From Candidatus Lambdaproteobacteria bacterium RIFOXYD2_FULL_56_26 (lineage in GTDB: Bacteria; SAR324; XYD2-FULL-50-16): a DNA stretch of 64,000 nucleotides. The DNA is taken from the NCBI GenBank assembly GCA_001783715.1, contig MFNF01000001.1:1-64000 (forward strand), in the 5' to 3' direction. The first letter of the stretch is position 1. Every line of letters starts with the position of its first letter. A program made the position numbers and the translations under genes. Below the pieces are notes generated by a model, which worked only from the letters and a program-made list of their open reading frames with translations, made no database searches and was not told the origin of the DNA. This document shows positions 43,847 through 55,626 of the stretch, in pieces.

Positions 43847-44002
43847 ATAGCCATAAAGGGGAGCCGCGAGAATGCGGGATAAAAATCCCCAGGTCGGCCA
43901 ACAGGGCTGGCTTTCGGTTCCAGTCTTTCAGGGCAGAGACGGTCGGTTTGGCGGTGCTGCGATGCGGGACAACAACAAAAACTCGGCTCCAAAGGGGTGA
44001 TC

Positions 44003-44470
44003 ATGGCAAAATCCATTGCTGAGCAAGTGCAGGACTACCTCAAAGAACATGCCTCTGCCTCCAATCAGGAACTCTACCAGGCCTTTCCGTCGGTGCGGCA
44101 GAATACCTTGCGCCACTATCGGTCCAAGTTTTCCCCCCAACCGGAAGCCAAGGAAAAGAGGGCTAAAAAGGAGCTGCCCAAGCCCAAGCGGGGGCGGCCC
44201 AAAAAGGTGGGGTCCGAGTTGGAGAACCGGGTGGTGCGGCTGGAAAAGCAGATGGACCAGCTTTTGAAGACCTTGGATGTGGAAGTAGGCAAACGGGGCC
44301 GACGGGTAAACCCCATCGACAAGCGTTTCAAGGAGTTTGAAGATGTGGTGCTCAAGTTTCTCAAGGCCCGCACCGCAATGATGCCCCACGACCTAGCCCG
44401 GCTTGAGGAACTCCAACTGGCGCTGAGCCAGAAGATCTCCAGCTTTATCAACAACCTTAAAAAGAAATAG
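44003..44470 (+). CDS. AT-hook DNA-binding protein of unknown function
   Basis: A 155-residue protein from the ATG at 44003 (AAAGGGGTGA site upstream). The N-terminal 40 residues look like a small winged-helix or HTH fold (QDYLKEHASASNQELYQAF). Residues 60-68 read KPKRGRPKK, an AT-hook that inserts in the minor groove of AT-rich DNA. A coiled-coil segment (about 72-92) and a helical C-terminus follow. It lies four bases before pyrF. It may be a nucleoid-associated or regulatory protein; the target is not known. Confidence 0.7.
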   Translation: MAKSIAEQVQDYLKEHASASNQELYQAFPSVRQNTLRHYRSKFSPQPEAKEKRAKKELPKPKRGRPKKVGSELENRVVRLEKQMDQLLKTLDVEVGKRGRRVNPIDKRFKEFEDVVLKFLKARTAMMPHDLARLEELQLALSQKISSFINNLKKK

Positions 44471-44474
44471 CCCC

Positions 44475-45401
44475 TTGCCTCTGATTGACCGACTGTTTGC
44501 CGAGGTTTCAAAAAAACAAAGCCCCATCCTGCTGGGCCTTGACCCCACCTTGGACCGCCTGCCGCCTCAGTTCCACGCCCAAGGGGCGGAAGGAGCAGCG
44601 GCGGCGCTGCTCGACTTCAACCTGGAACTTTTGGAAGCCCTGGCCGACTTGGTCCCGGCGGTCAAACTCCAAATGGCCTGTTACGAGCTGTTTGGCGCTC
44701 CCGGCTACCGGGCCTTTGGGGCAACAGTCAAGCGGGCCAAGGAATTGGGGCTGTTGGTGGTTGACGACTCCAAAAGAGGGGACATTGGCAGCACTGCCAA
44801 ACTTTACGCCCAAGGCCACCTGGGGCCGGTGCCCGGCTTTGCCGGGGAGTCCTTCCCGGTGCTTTCGGACTTTGTGACCGTCAACCCCTACTTGGGGGAC
44901 GATGGGCTGTTGCCTTTTTATGAGGTCGCCCAAGCCCAGGACAAAGGGGTGTTCGTTTTGGTCCGCACCTCCAACCCTTCCGCCCGGCAGTACCAGGAAG
45001 CCCAGATCCAAGGTCGGCCCTTGTTCGAGCAGATTGCCTTGGATCTGGAAGCCCAGTCCAGGACCCAGGTTGGGGCTTGTGGCTATTCTCCCCTGGGGGC
45101 GGTGGTTGGGGCTACTTGGCCGCAAGAGGCGGCGAGGCTTAGGGAATTGATGCCCACCGTGCCCTTTCTGGTCCCTGGTTACGGCACCCAAGGGGGGAGC
45201 GGGGCCGACGTGGTGCCCTGCTTTGATGCGCAAGGCTCCGGGGCGTTGGTCAACAACAGCCGGGGCTTGATTTTTGCCTACCAGAGCCTGGGTTTTCCCG
45301 CCGCTTTGTTCGCTAAAGCGGCCACCGAAGCCGCCCTGGCCATGAAGGAAGACCTCAAATCCGCCTTGAAGGCGCAACACAAGCTCCCCAAGGGTTGGTG
45401 A
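44475..45401 (+). CDS. pyrF: Orotidine 5'-phosphate decarboxylase (type 2)
   Basis: A 308-residue enzyme producing UMP from OMP. The type 2 signature LVVDDSKRGDIGSTA (about 94-108) includes the catalytic Lys and Asp residues; GLDPTLDRLP opens the barrel and LVPGYGTQGG closes it. Length fits the long (type 2) class. The best start is TTG at 44475, four bases after the AT-hook gene, which suggests coupling. Confidence 0.95.
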   Translation: MPLIDRLFAEVSKKQSPILLGLDPTLDRLPPQFHAQGAEGAAAALLDFNLELLEALADLVPAVKLQMACYELFGAPGYRAFGATVKRAKELGLLVVDDSKRGDIGSTAKLYAQGHLGPVPGFAGESFPVLSDFVTVNPYLGDDGLLPFYEVAQAQDKGVFVLVRTSNPSARQYQEAQIQGRPLFEQIALDLEAQSRTQVGACGYSPLGAVVGATWPQEAARLRELMPTVPFLVPGYGTQGGSGADVVPCFDAQGSGALVNNSRGLIFAYQSLGFPAALFAKAATEAALAMKEDLKSALKAQHKLPKGW

Positions 45402-45453
45402 AGAAAAAGGCTGGACAGGGATTGCCCGTTTTTCCGAACATAACCAGAACCTT

Positions 45454-46296
45454 TTGCCGAGCCTTGGACCAGTGAGCCTATTTTTTTGGAGCCTTTTTGT
45501 TTTGATCGCCTCGGGTTGGGTGCTTTGTTGTATCTCCTTTTTCCGGGAGATGGACTTGGCCCATAGGTTTGGGGAACGGTTACTCTTTGTTGGACTCGTG
45601 GCCCAACTGGTGTACGCCGTTGCCAGCTACATTGAAGAGGGGCTGGACCCGTTCGCCAATCTTGCGGGACTGTTCCTCTTTGGTTCACTGTTGGTGTTGC
45701 TGCTGTACTTTGTATTGGACTTTTATTTCACCAACCCGATTTTTGAAGTCATCTTCCCCCCACTGACCCTCTTTTTTCTGCTCCTGTCGGACCTGATCGC
45801 CCATGAAGGGATCGGCACTGGCGGTTATTTGGCCAGCTCGCCGGTCTTCGGCAAGGTGATCCTGGTGTTCCACGCCTCCAACCTGATGATCGGCTACCTG
45901 CTGTTTGCGGTCGCCTGCGCCACTTCCATCTTTTACCTGATCCAAGAGCGGCAGCTGAAAAACAAAACCCTGCACCTCTCGGCCAACAAGGGGCTCAGCC
46001 TGGGCTATCTGGACAAGTTGAACTACAAGGTGATTGCGGTGGGGTTTTTGTTGGTGACCTTAGGGCTACTTTCGGGGGTGGGGATGAATCTCTTTGCCCG
46101 AGCCGGGCAGGCAGAACTGAGCCTGCGCCAGATCCTGCCCATTTCCACCTGGGGGATTTATGCGGTCTTTTTGCTGGACCGCTCGATCAAGGGGCTCAAG
46201 GGCAGCAGCTCGGCCATTTGGGCGATTGTTGGTTTTCTGGTAGTGGTCTTCTCTTTTGCCTACGAAATCTCCATTCTGCTCAACCGAGTCGCCTGA
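45454..46296 (+). CDS. CcsA/HemX-like cytochrome c assembly membrane protein
   Basis: A 280-residue integral membrane protein with about eight helices. The segment VFHASNLMIGYLLFAVACATSIFYLIQERQLK and later LNYKVIAVGFLLVTLGLLSGV match the CcsA/CcmF/HemX superfamily, including a His that could bind haem. The tryptophan-rich WWD loop of true CcsA is not evident; STWGIYAVFLL stands in its place, as in HemX. HemX-type genes often precede hemA; here the next gene is an unrelated chemoreceptor. The start is uncertain (TTG 45454 or GTG 45472). Confidence 0.72.
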   Translation: MPSLGPVSLFFWSLFVLIASGWVLCCISFFREMDLAHRFGERLLFVGLVAQLVYAVASYIEEGLDPFANLAGLFLFGSLLVLLLYFVLDFYFTNPIFEVIFPPLTLFFLLLSDLIAHEGIGTGGYLASSPVFGKVILVFHASNLMIGYLLFAVACATSIFYLIQERQLKNKTLHLSANKGLSLGYLDKLNYKVIAVGFLLVTLGLLSGVGMNLFARAGQAELSLRQILPISTWGIYAVFLLDRSIKGLKGSSSAIWAIVGFLVVVFSFAYEISILLNRVA

Positions 46297-46431
46297 GTCC
46301 CCCGAGTCGCCGAGGCTTTTCCGTCTCCCCTAACGTCGTCCACCCGGTAAGTTCCAGCCGAGCCAGGGCTGCCGCCTTGGGCCGACCAGCCCGGCCTTCC
46401 TGCCTTGGGGCCTAGGCCAAACCAAAGCGGT

Positions 46432-48897
46432 TCAGGTGGTTTTAAAGGCCGAAACCTGTTGGTTCAACTCTTCGGCCATTTGGGAGAGGCCTTTGGATTC
46501 CTGGTTCAACTGAGCCGAGCCCTTGGCGGTCTCTTTGGCGGCCAAGGACATCTGGGACATGGTTCGGGCCACTTCGGAAGCCCCTTGGGCCAATTCTTCG
46601 GAGGCCCTGGAAACCGAACTGATTTCTTCGCTCAAGGCCTTGGTCAGTTCTGCCACTTCCTCTACCTTGGTCCGAGCGGCCTTCAGCTCCTGGTCCACGG
46701 TCATGGCGTTGCCCGCTTGGTTTTGGGCTTGGTCGGCAATCCCCTGGTTCGCTTCGGCCAGACTGGCCACCGACTGGATCATCTCCTTGACCGCCTCAAT
46801 GCTGGCGTTGGTTTCCGCTTCGATCCCCCGGACCTTGCCGTCAATGGCGTTAGAGGCCTCCCCGCTTTTGATCGCCAGCCCCTTGATCTCTTCGGCCACC
46901 ACCGCAAAGCCCTTGCCGGCGGTTCCGGCCGCCGAGGCCTCAATGGTGGCGTTTAGGGCCAGCATTTTGGTTTGGTTGGAGATGTTGTGGATCAGCTGGG
47001 TGATCTGGCTGATTTCCAGGTTGGATCGGCTCAGGCGGTCCATGGCCGTGGTGACCTTCTGGCTGACCATTTGGGCTTGTTTGGTGGTAATTGAGGCCAT
47101 AAAGGCCTTGCCTGCCACGTCTTGGATCGACCGGGCCAGCTTGTCCACCGAAGCCCCGATGTTCACGAAGTTGGCCGCCAGCTGGGTGGTGTGCTCGGAG
47201 ATGGACAGCGAGTTCCCGTTCATGGTCTCGGCGTTTTCGGCCAAGGTCTTGGAATTGACGCTGATCTCTTCGACTGCCGCCGCTGCGGTTCTGGACTCGG
47301 CGTTCACCTCTTCGGCAGTGTTGGCCATTTGGGAAGACAACAAAGACAGATGGTCGGAGGAGGTCGCCAATCCACCTGCCTGGATACGGAGCTGTTTGAC
47401 CACTAAGTTGAGGTCCTGGGTCATTTGGGTGAAGGCGAGCCCCAAGGTATCCGCATCGGAAGACAAGTGGATGGGGACGCTCAAATCCTTGGCTGCCACC
47501 GCCCTGGCAATGGTGGCCTTTTCCGAAAGGCTGGTCACCATTTGGTTCAAGGACTGACCCAGGCTGTCTTTTTCCGAAAGCAAGGTCACCTTTTGCCGGA
47601 GGTCCCCTTTGGCGATCTTGGCGGCAATCTCGGCCCGGTCGGACAGATCTTGGGAAAGGCCGTTGAGTGCTTGGATCAGCTGGCCGGTTTCGTCCTGGGA
47701 ATGAACCGGGAGCCGTCCTTCCAAATCCCCTTGGCCAAGCCGTTGGATCAGCTGGGCCATGCCCTTAAAGGGGGTCAAGATGTAAACCTTGAGGAACCCG
47801 GAGGTAGCCGCCACCAACACCAGGATAACCGCCGCCGCAATGGCCAGGGTCGTGCCCATCATGGTCAGGATCTGGTGGCTGACCCTGGACTGTTCGGCCT
47901 CCAGGAGTCGGTCGATGTCATCGATGTAAACCCCGGTGCCGATCACCCAGCCCCATTGGGGGAAGGACTTGACGAAGGAAAGCTTTGGCTGGGGGCCTTC
48001 GGAGCCGGGCTTGGGCCAGTTGTACTCCACAAACCCTTCCCCTTGCTCCTTGCCGACCTTGGCGAACTCCTTGAAAATAAATTTCCCGTTGGGGTCCTTA
48101 AAGCCTTTGAGGTCCTGGCCGTTGAGTTTGGGGTCCCCACCATGGACTACCACCCTACCGGCAAAGTCATTGACCCAAAAGTACCCGGAATCCCCGTACC
48201 GCAATCCGGCCAAGGAAGCAGCCACTTCCGCCTGTTGGCGGGCCTTGAGTTCCGAATAATATTCCCCGGTGCCGATCACCCAACCGGTGGGCTCAAAATA
48301 AAAGACATAAGAGATCTTCGGTTCCACCTTGCCGCTTTTGGGGTTGAGCCATTGGTACTCAACGAACCCTTCCTGCTTTTCCTTGGCGACCTTGACGAAT
48401 TCCTTGAACAGATAGACCCCGTCCGGGTCCTTCATCTCCGAGACATTCTGGCCGTTGAGCTTGGGTAGGATGGGGTGGATGATCACCCTGGGGGTAAAGT
48501 CGTTGGCCCAAAAGTAGCCGGTTTGGTCGAACCGGTAGGAGTCGATCACCTGGATCAACAGGGCTTCGAGCCCCTTGGCGCTGGTTTTGCCTTGGTTGTT
48601 GGTGTAAACCCGCATCAGATTGGCCTTGAATTCACGGCCACGGTCCTGCAGTCCCAACTTGGCCGCTTCGGGTTGGGAGGACAGATAGGCCTTTTCGGTG
48701 GCGCTCAAGGCAAGCTGGACATAATCTTTGAGGCTTTTTTGGACATCCTGGGTCAAGGTGGCCTTGTAGTCCTCAATCCTTGTTTGCCCTTCCCATTTGG
48801 ACTGGACCGCCAAAAAGAGGCTGCTGACCAAAGCCAAGATCAGAGGTGGAGCCAAGGTCAAAAGGAGTAGTTTGGCTCTGATCGAAAGATTTTTCAT
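46432..48897 (-). CDS. Methyl-accepting chemotaxis protein with two single-Cache modules
   Basis: An 821-residue chemoreceptor. A first membrane helix (about 10-30) is followed by a periplasmic region with two homologous Cache modules: one around TGYFWANDFTPRVIIHP and PTGWVIGTGEYYSEL, the second around SGYFWVNDFAGRVVVHG and WGWVIGTGVYIDDID. A second membrane helix (about 345-370), a HAMP domain (about 372-425) and a long signalling domain follow, with the hairpin tip EEIKGLAIKSGEASNAIDGKV. Cache modules of this kind often bind small organic acids. It is monocistronic as far as can be seen. Confidence 0.92.
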   Translation of the reverse strand: MKNLSIRAKLLLLTLAPPLILALVSSLFLAVQSKWEGQTRIEDYKATLTQDVQKSLKDYVQLALSATEKAYLSSQPEAAKLGLQDRGREFKANLMRVYTNNQGKTSAKGLEALLIQVIDSYRFDQTGYFWANDFTPRVIIHPILPKLNGQNVSEMKDPDGVYLFKEFVKVAKEKQEGFVEYQWLNPKSGKVEPKISYVFYFEPTGWVIGTGEYYSELKARQQAEVAASLAGLRYGDSGYFWVNDFAGRVVVHGGDPKLNGQDLKGFKDPNGKFIFKEFAKVGKEQGEGFVEYNWPKPGSEGPQPKLSFVKSFPQWGWVIGTGVYIDDIDRLLEAEQSRVSHQILTMMGTTLAIAAAVILVLVAATSGFLKVYILTPFKGMAQLIQRLGQGDLEGRLPVHSQDETGQLIQALNGLSQDLSDRAEIAAKIAKGDLRQKVTLLSEKDSLGQSLNQMVTSLSEKATIARAVAAKDLSVPIHLSSDADTLGLAFTQMTQDLNLVVKQLRIQAGGLATSSDHLSLLSSQMANTAEEVNAESRTAAAAVEEISVNSKTLAENAETMNGNSLSISEHTTQLAANFVNIGASVDKLARSIQDVAGKAFMASITTKQAQMVSQKVTTAMDRLSRSNLEISQITQLIHNISNQTKMLALNATIEASAAGTAGKGFAVVAEEIKGLAIKSGEASNAIDGKVRGIEAETNASIEAVKEMIQSVASLAEANQGIADQAQNQAGNAMTVDQELKAARTKVEEVAELTKALSEEISSVSRASEELAQGASEVARTMSQMSLAAKETAKGSAQLNQESKGLSQMAEELNQQVSAFKTT

Positions 48898-49207
48898 GGG
48901 GCTACTGGAGTGAAAAGGGGACCTCTGGTTAGGACAGAGGGACTTTTTTTGTTTTGTTCAGTCTAAGGCGAATCCAATTTTCTTGTCTATGCGCACCAAA
49001 AAGAAATAATAATATATCTGAATAAAAAGATAGACTTAACGTATGAGTACCATAAACGACAGGGGGAAGAAATCAAAAAAAGGAAAGTCCGAAATTGTTG
49101 CTTTTGGGGGCGATTGAAAGGGCGAACAGAGGGCGGGAGGAACGGAACCCAGCCCCAAGTTTCAGGCTTGGGACTGGGAAAAGGGAGAGGCTGTTGGACA
49201 AAAAAGG
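48898..49207. other. Intergenic region between chemoreceptor and dcd
   Basis: About 310 bp without a gene. The part from 48940 to 49060 is markedly AT-rich (AATAATAATATATC near 49000) and probably holds the chemoreceptor promoter; I could not assign a clear sigma28 or sigma54 site. A 12-bp hairpin with one G-U pair and a 7-nt loop lies at 49148-49178 and may end the dcd transcript, although it lacks a T-run. Confidence 0.5.
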
Positions 49208-49747
49208 TCAGGGCTTGTTTTCGCTGTCTTGGTACACCCTTGAACCGGTGGCCTTACGTTGCCCCTGGTATTTGCCGTCATAGGGGTTGAGCGCCGCTTG
49301 GTCCATCTGGGCCAAAACCAGCTGGCAGATCCTCCGCCCGGCGACCAGACGGATGGGCAGGTTGTTGGCGTTGAACAGCTCCAAGGTAATCTCCCCTTCA
49401 AACCCCGGGTCCACCCACCCGGCATTTTGGATAAAAAGGCCCATCCGCCCGATGGAACTGCGGCCTTCTACAAAGGCGGTCAGGTCGTTGGGCAGGCCGA
49501 TGTATTCCAAGGTGGTGGCCAAAATGAAGCTGTGGGGAGGCAGGATGATCTCGTCTCGTTCGATGGAGACATATTCCGGCGGGTTTTCCAGGTCCAGGTG
49601 GGTGACGTTGTTTTCCGAGACCTTGAGGAAATGGTACCCCAACCGCAAGTCCACCGAAGCGGGCTGGATCTGGTACTCTTCAATCGGCTCTACCTTCAAC
49701 TCCCCGGTGCCGAGCAGTTCTTTGATCTTGCGGTCAGAAAGGATCAT
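49208..49747 (-). CDS. dcd: dCTP deaminase
   Basis: A 179-residue trimeric enzyme giving dUTP from dCTP. It opens with MILSDRKIKELL and has the substrate and catalytic segments VEGRSSIGRMGLFI (about 94-107) and AGWVDPGFEGEITLELFN. Some relatives also hydrolyse dUTP; the sequence alone does not decide that. It is divergent from tgt, with about 100 bp between the two starts. Confidence 0.94.
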   Translation of the reverse strand: MILSDRKIKELLGTGELKVEPIEEYQIQPASVDLRLGYHFLKVSENNVTHLDLENPPEYVSIERDEIILPPHSFILATTLEYIGLPNDLTAFVEGRSSIGRMGLFIQNAGWVDPGFEGEITLELFNANNLPIRLVAGRRICQLVLAQMDQAALNPYDGKYQGQRKATGSRVYQDSENKP

Positions 49748-49818
49748 AAGGTCCCTTTTTCCTTTACAATTGGCGGAAAAAAGCCAAGTTTAGTTGGCGG
49801 TTCTGCAATCCTCTATGA

Positions 49819-53126
<3,308 letters not shown>

Positions 53127-53140
53127 CCTATGCTTGGATC

Positions 53141-53168
53141 GGCCCTGGTTAAAAAAGACCGGGCCTTT
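53141..53168 (+). terminator. Weak hairpin after rnr
   Basis: GGCCC-t-GGT (53141-53149) can pair with ACC-GGGCC (53158-53165) with one bulge, followed by TTT only. It begins 15 bases after the rnr stop. The rest of the gap to the ParA gene includes a CCGCCC-AGG-GGGCGG inverted repeat (53221-53235) and no gene. Confidence 0.35.
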
Positions 53169-53326
53169 GGACCTTCAGTTTGCCTTCCTGAAAGTGGTTT
53201 TCGCCCTCCCCTTGGTTTGACCGCCCAGGGGGCGGAAGAAAATTGTGCTCAAATTTGACCGTTTCCAAACCGTTTTTTGTCTCCTGTCCCTTTTTTTCCG
53301 TTAAGCTCGCCGTAACAGGAGTTGTC

Positions 53327-53959
53327 ATGGCGATCATCATCGGTATCGGAAACCAAAAGGGCGGAGTGGGAAAAACCACTCTAGCGGTCAACTTGGCAGG
53401 GAATCTAGCCAAGATGAAAAAACGAGTTTTGCTTTTGGACACGGACCAACAGGGCACTGCCTTGGATTGGCAGGCGGTCCGAGAGCAGGAACCGCTTTTT
53501 ACGGTGGCCGGATTGCCACGGGAAACGGTGCACAAAGAAATCAAAAACCTCTCCCAGGGCTATGACTTTGTGGTCCTGGACAGCCCTCCCCATTCGGCGG
53601 CGATCCTTCGGAGCGTCTTGGTTTCCAGCCACCTCTTCCTCATCCCCATCAGCCCCTCGGCAGTGGACGTTTGGGCCTCCAAGGAGGTAGTCAAGTTGGT
53701 TGAAGAGGTTATTACGATCAAAGAAGACCTAAAAGCCCTGTTTGTGATCAACCGGCGGATCGGCAACACCGTGATCGGCAAAGACATCGCCGAGGCAGTT
53801 GGGCAGTTGGGCTTGCCGGTTGCCAAGACCTCCCTTTCCCAGTTGGTTATTTTTGCCGAATCCATGAGCCAAGGCTTGCTGGTTGGGGAGGTGGACAAAC
53901 ACAGCAAAGCCAAAAAAGAATTGGACCGTTTAACCCAGGAGATTCTCCATTATGGCTAA
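53327..53959 (+). CDS. ParA/MinD-family ATPase
   Basis: A 210-residue ParA-type ATPase started at the ATG at 53327 with AGGAG eight bases upstream. It has the deviant Walker A motif KGGVGKTT (11-18, two signature lysines), switch [11 protein letters not shown] and the Walker B-like [11 protein letters not shown]. Its compact length, with no N-terminal HTH, resembles ParF, PpfA and carboxysome or chemotaxis-array positioning ATPases rather than chromosomal ParA. The next gene overlaps by eight bases and is probably its partner. The cargo (plasmid-like DNA, protein cluster or organelle) is unknown. No ParB gene is present. Confidence 0.88.
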   Translation: MAIIIGIGNQKGGVGKTTLAVNLAGNLAKMKKRVLLLDTDQQGTALDWQAVREQEPLFTVAGLPRETVHKEIKNLSQGYDFVVLDSPPHSAAILRSVLVSSHLFLIPISPSAVDVWASKEVVKLVEEVITIKEDLKALFVINRRIGNTVIGKDIAEAVGQLGLPVAKTSLSQLVIFAESMSQGLLVGEVDKHSKAKKELDRLTQEILHYG

Positions 53960-54374
53960 AAAATCCTTTACCAGTCTCAAAAGTCCCGTTGCTCCAAAAA
54001 ACGAACCGACAGCTCCCTTGGTTTTGGAAGAGAAGGCCGATGAGTTTGTGCAAAAGGCAGTAGAAACCCACCCCAGAACCAACGAAATTACTTTGGGTGC
54101 ACCAGAGGTTTTTTTTACCTCCGAGCAGATAAGACGGTCTTCTAAAGAAGTGGAAAAAGAGTTGAAAGCAGTAGAAAAAGCCGAAAAAAAACGGCTGAAG
54201 ACTGAAGCCAAACGGGCCAAACTGTTGGAAAAATATCCCGGAGAGCTGTCCAGTTTTACGGTCCACCTCCCGGCCACTTTGGTCATGGAGCTCCAACTTC
54301 TGGGGGTCCAAAGCCTGGACTATCTGGTGACCAAGGCGGCAGTGAAGTTTGTAAAGAAGGAAAAAAAGCACTGA
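53952..54374 (+). CDS. Small partner protein with RHH-like C-terminus
   Basis: A 140-residue protein overlapping the ParA-like gene by eight bases. The N-terminal 60 residues are disordered and Pro/Glu-rich, a Lys/Glu coiled coil follows (about 60-90), and the C-terminus ([30 protein letters not shown]) has the strand-helix-helix pattern of ribbon-helix-helix DNA-binding proteins such as ParG. This is the expected layout of an RHH-type centromere-binding or adaptor protein for the ATPase; the N-terminal tail could stimulate it. The assignment is by pattern and context only. Confidence 0.6.
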   Translation: MAKKSFTSLKSPVAPKNEPTAPLVLEEKADEFVQKAVETHPRTNEITLGAPEVFFTSEQIRRSSKEVEKELKAVEKAEKKRLKTEAKRAKLLEKYPGELSSFTVHLPATLVMELQLLGVQSLDYLVTKAAVKFVKKEKKH

Positions 54375-54381
54375 TTTGGAT

Positions 54382-54406
54382 TGGTAATTTCCATTACCAT
54401 TTTCCC
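54382..54406 (+). terminator. Hairpin after the ParA/RHH pair
   Basis: TGGTAAT (54382-54388) and ATTACCA (54393-54399) form a perfect 7-bp stem with a TTCC loop, followed by TTTTCCC. It lies 7 bases after the stop codon and could end the pair's transcript; it could also be a binding site for the RHH protein. Confidence 0.5.
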
Positions 54407-54505
54407 TTGCTTCCTAGACGGAGTGGCTTTCTTGCTTGGCAAGCAGGTCCGAAGGTCTTAGCCTGTAGGCAAACCCTAAAAGACCCCCTTGCCCCAGGAC
54501 CCCGG

Positions 54506-55081
54506 ATGGAAGACATCAAATTTGACCTCAGAAAGCTGGAAAAGCTAAACCACCCCGACCGATTAAAAATCCAAGATCCCAGCTTATTTTGGCCGGTATT
54601 GGGTCTCCAGGACCCCAAGGTGATCGTGGACCTCGGCTGCGGCACCGGGTTCTTTTCCGTAGAATTCCTCAAAAAAGCTCCCCATGCCAAGGTCTATGGC
54701 CTCGACATTGCTCCGGTGATGTTGGAGTGGATTCGGGCCAACCGCCCCGAGTTCAAGACCGGCCATTTGGTCCCCCTGGCCATGACCGAAGATGCGGTCC
54801 CCTTGGAAGACGGTGTGGCCGACCTGGTGGCCATGATCAACCTGCACCACGAACTGCACAACCCTCTGGGGATTTTGTCCGAATGCAAACGGGTTCTCAA
54901 GCCCGGCGGCAGGTTGATGGTCTTGGATTGGAAGCCCACCGGGGATTCGATGGGGCCTCCCCTTTCGATCCGAGTTTCGCCCCAGACCGTGCTGGACCAA
55001 GTGGAGGCCGCCGGGTTGACCCAGGGGACGGAGCATTTTTTGTTTGAGCAATTTTTCCTGATCACCGCCACCTGTCCTTGA
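54506..55081 (+). CDS. Class I SAM-dependent methyltransferase
   Basis: A 191-residue protein from the ATG at 54506. The SAM motif is VIVDLGCGTGFFSVEFL (about 39-55), followed by the acidic LDIAPVMLEWI, LVAMINLHHELHNP and the post-motif LKPGGRLMVLDWKP (about 133-146). This is the UbiE/arsenite-type class I fold; the substrate is not evident. The 33 codons upstream in frame have no family likeness. It lies alone between the partition pair and the PilZ gene, about 60 bp before the latter. Confidence 0.85.
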   Translation: MEDIKFDLRKLEKLNHPDRLKIQDPSLFWPVLGLQDPKVIVDLGCGTGFFSVEFLKKAPHAKVYGLDIAPVMLEWIRANRPEFKTGHLVPLAMTEDAVPLEDGVADLVAMINLHHELHNPLGILSECKRVLKPGGRLMVLDWKPTGDSMGPPLSIRVSPQTVLDQVEAAGLTQGTEHFLFEQFFLITATCP

Positions 55082-55145
55082 GCTTGAAATGGTCGGACCG
55101 ATGCGCTAGATTGGTCCGGTAACCAACCCCCATCCAAGGGCCGCC

Positions 55146-55625
55146 ATGTTCTCGATCAAAGCCACCTATGAGGGAGGCCGTTTCCAGCTCCAAGAACCGC
55201 TTCACTACCAAGGGGTGGCCAAGGTGATTGTCACCTTGCTGGAGCCCAAAGGTGAAGAGGAAATCGAAGTTTTGCCCGAAAACGCCGACCGCCTCAGTGC
55301 GGAAGAACTGCGGGCGCTGCGTAAGCACGAGCGGTTCCAGGCCCACGGCAGCATCGCCATCCAAATGGGGGAGGCCGAGCTGTTCCAGCGGCTGTTCGAC
55401 TACTCCTCCGGCGGCTTGAGCTTCTTGAGCAACCGCCCTTTCCCCAAGGGCCGGGTTTTGACCGCCAGCCTCAAGGACCCGCTCAACGCCAGACACACCA
55501 TCTTGGAATTTGAATTTGAAGTGGCCCGCTCCGTGGCCCATGGCCAGGGGTTCAAGATCGGCTGTAAGTTCACCGATCAGGTGGATGAGGCGCTTTGGCA
55601 CTCCCTGATGCGGACCCAAGGGTAA
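55146..55625 (+). CDS. PilZ-domain protein with antitoxin-like N-terminus
   Basis: A 159-residue cytoplasmic protein. Residues 55-155 are a PilZ domain with both c-di-GMP binding motifs: R59-x3-R63 and DYSSGG (85-90, DxSxxG). The first 35 residues (FSIKATYEGGRFQLQEPL) read like the AF2212/DUF104 antitoxin family. PilZ proteins bind c-di-GMP and act on motility or surface polymers. A toxin gene is not next to it, so the N-terminus may simply be a beta-hairpin module. It is one base from yggT. Confidence 0.82.
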   Translation: MFSIKATYEGGRFQLQEPLHYQGVAKVIVTLLEPKGEEEIEVLPENADRLSAEELRALRKHERFQAHGSIAIQMGEAELFQRLFDYSSGGLSFLSNRPFPKGRVLTASLKDPLNARHTILEFEFEVARSVAHGQGFKIGCKFTDQVDEALWHSLMRTQG

Positions 55626-55626
55626 A

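Noticed and set aside
43853-44002. The leader of the AT-hook gene as a riboswitch
   Set aside because: I compared it from memory with fluoride, c-di-GMP and other short classes and found no matching core, so I record it only as an unexplained leader.
53243-53326. Extended start of the ParA-like gene
   Set aside because: The 28 added codons are hydrophobic and Ser-rich and precede the conserved [12 protein letters not shown] start, which has its own AGGAG at 53327.
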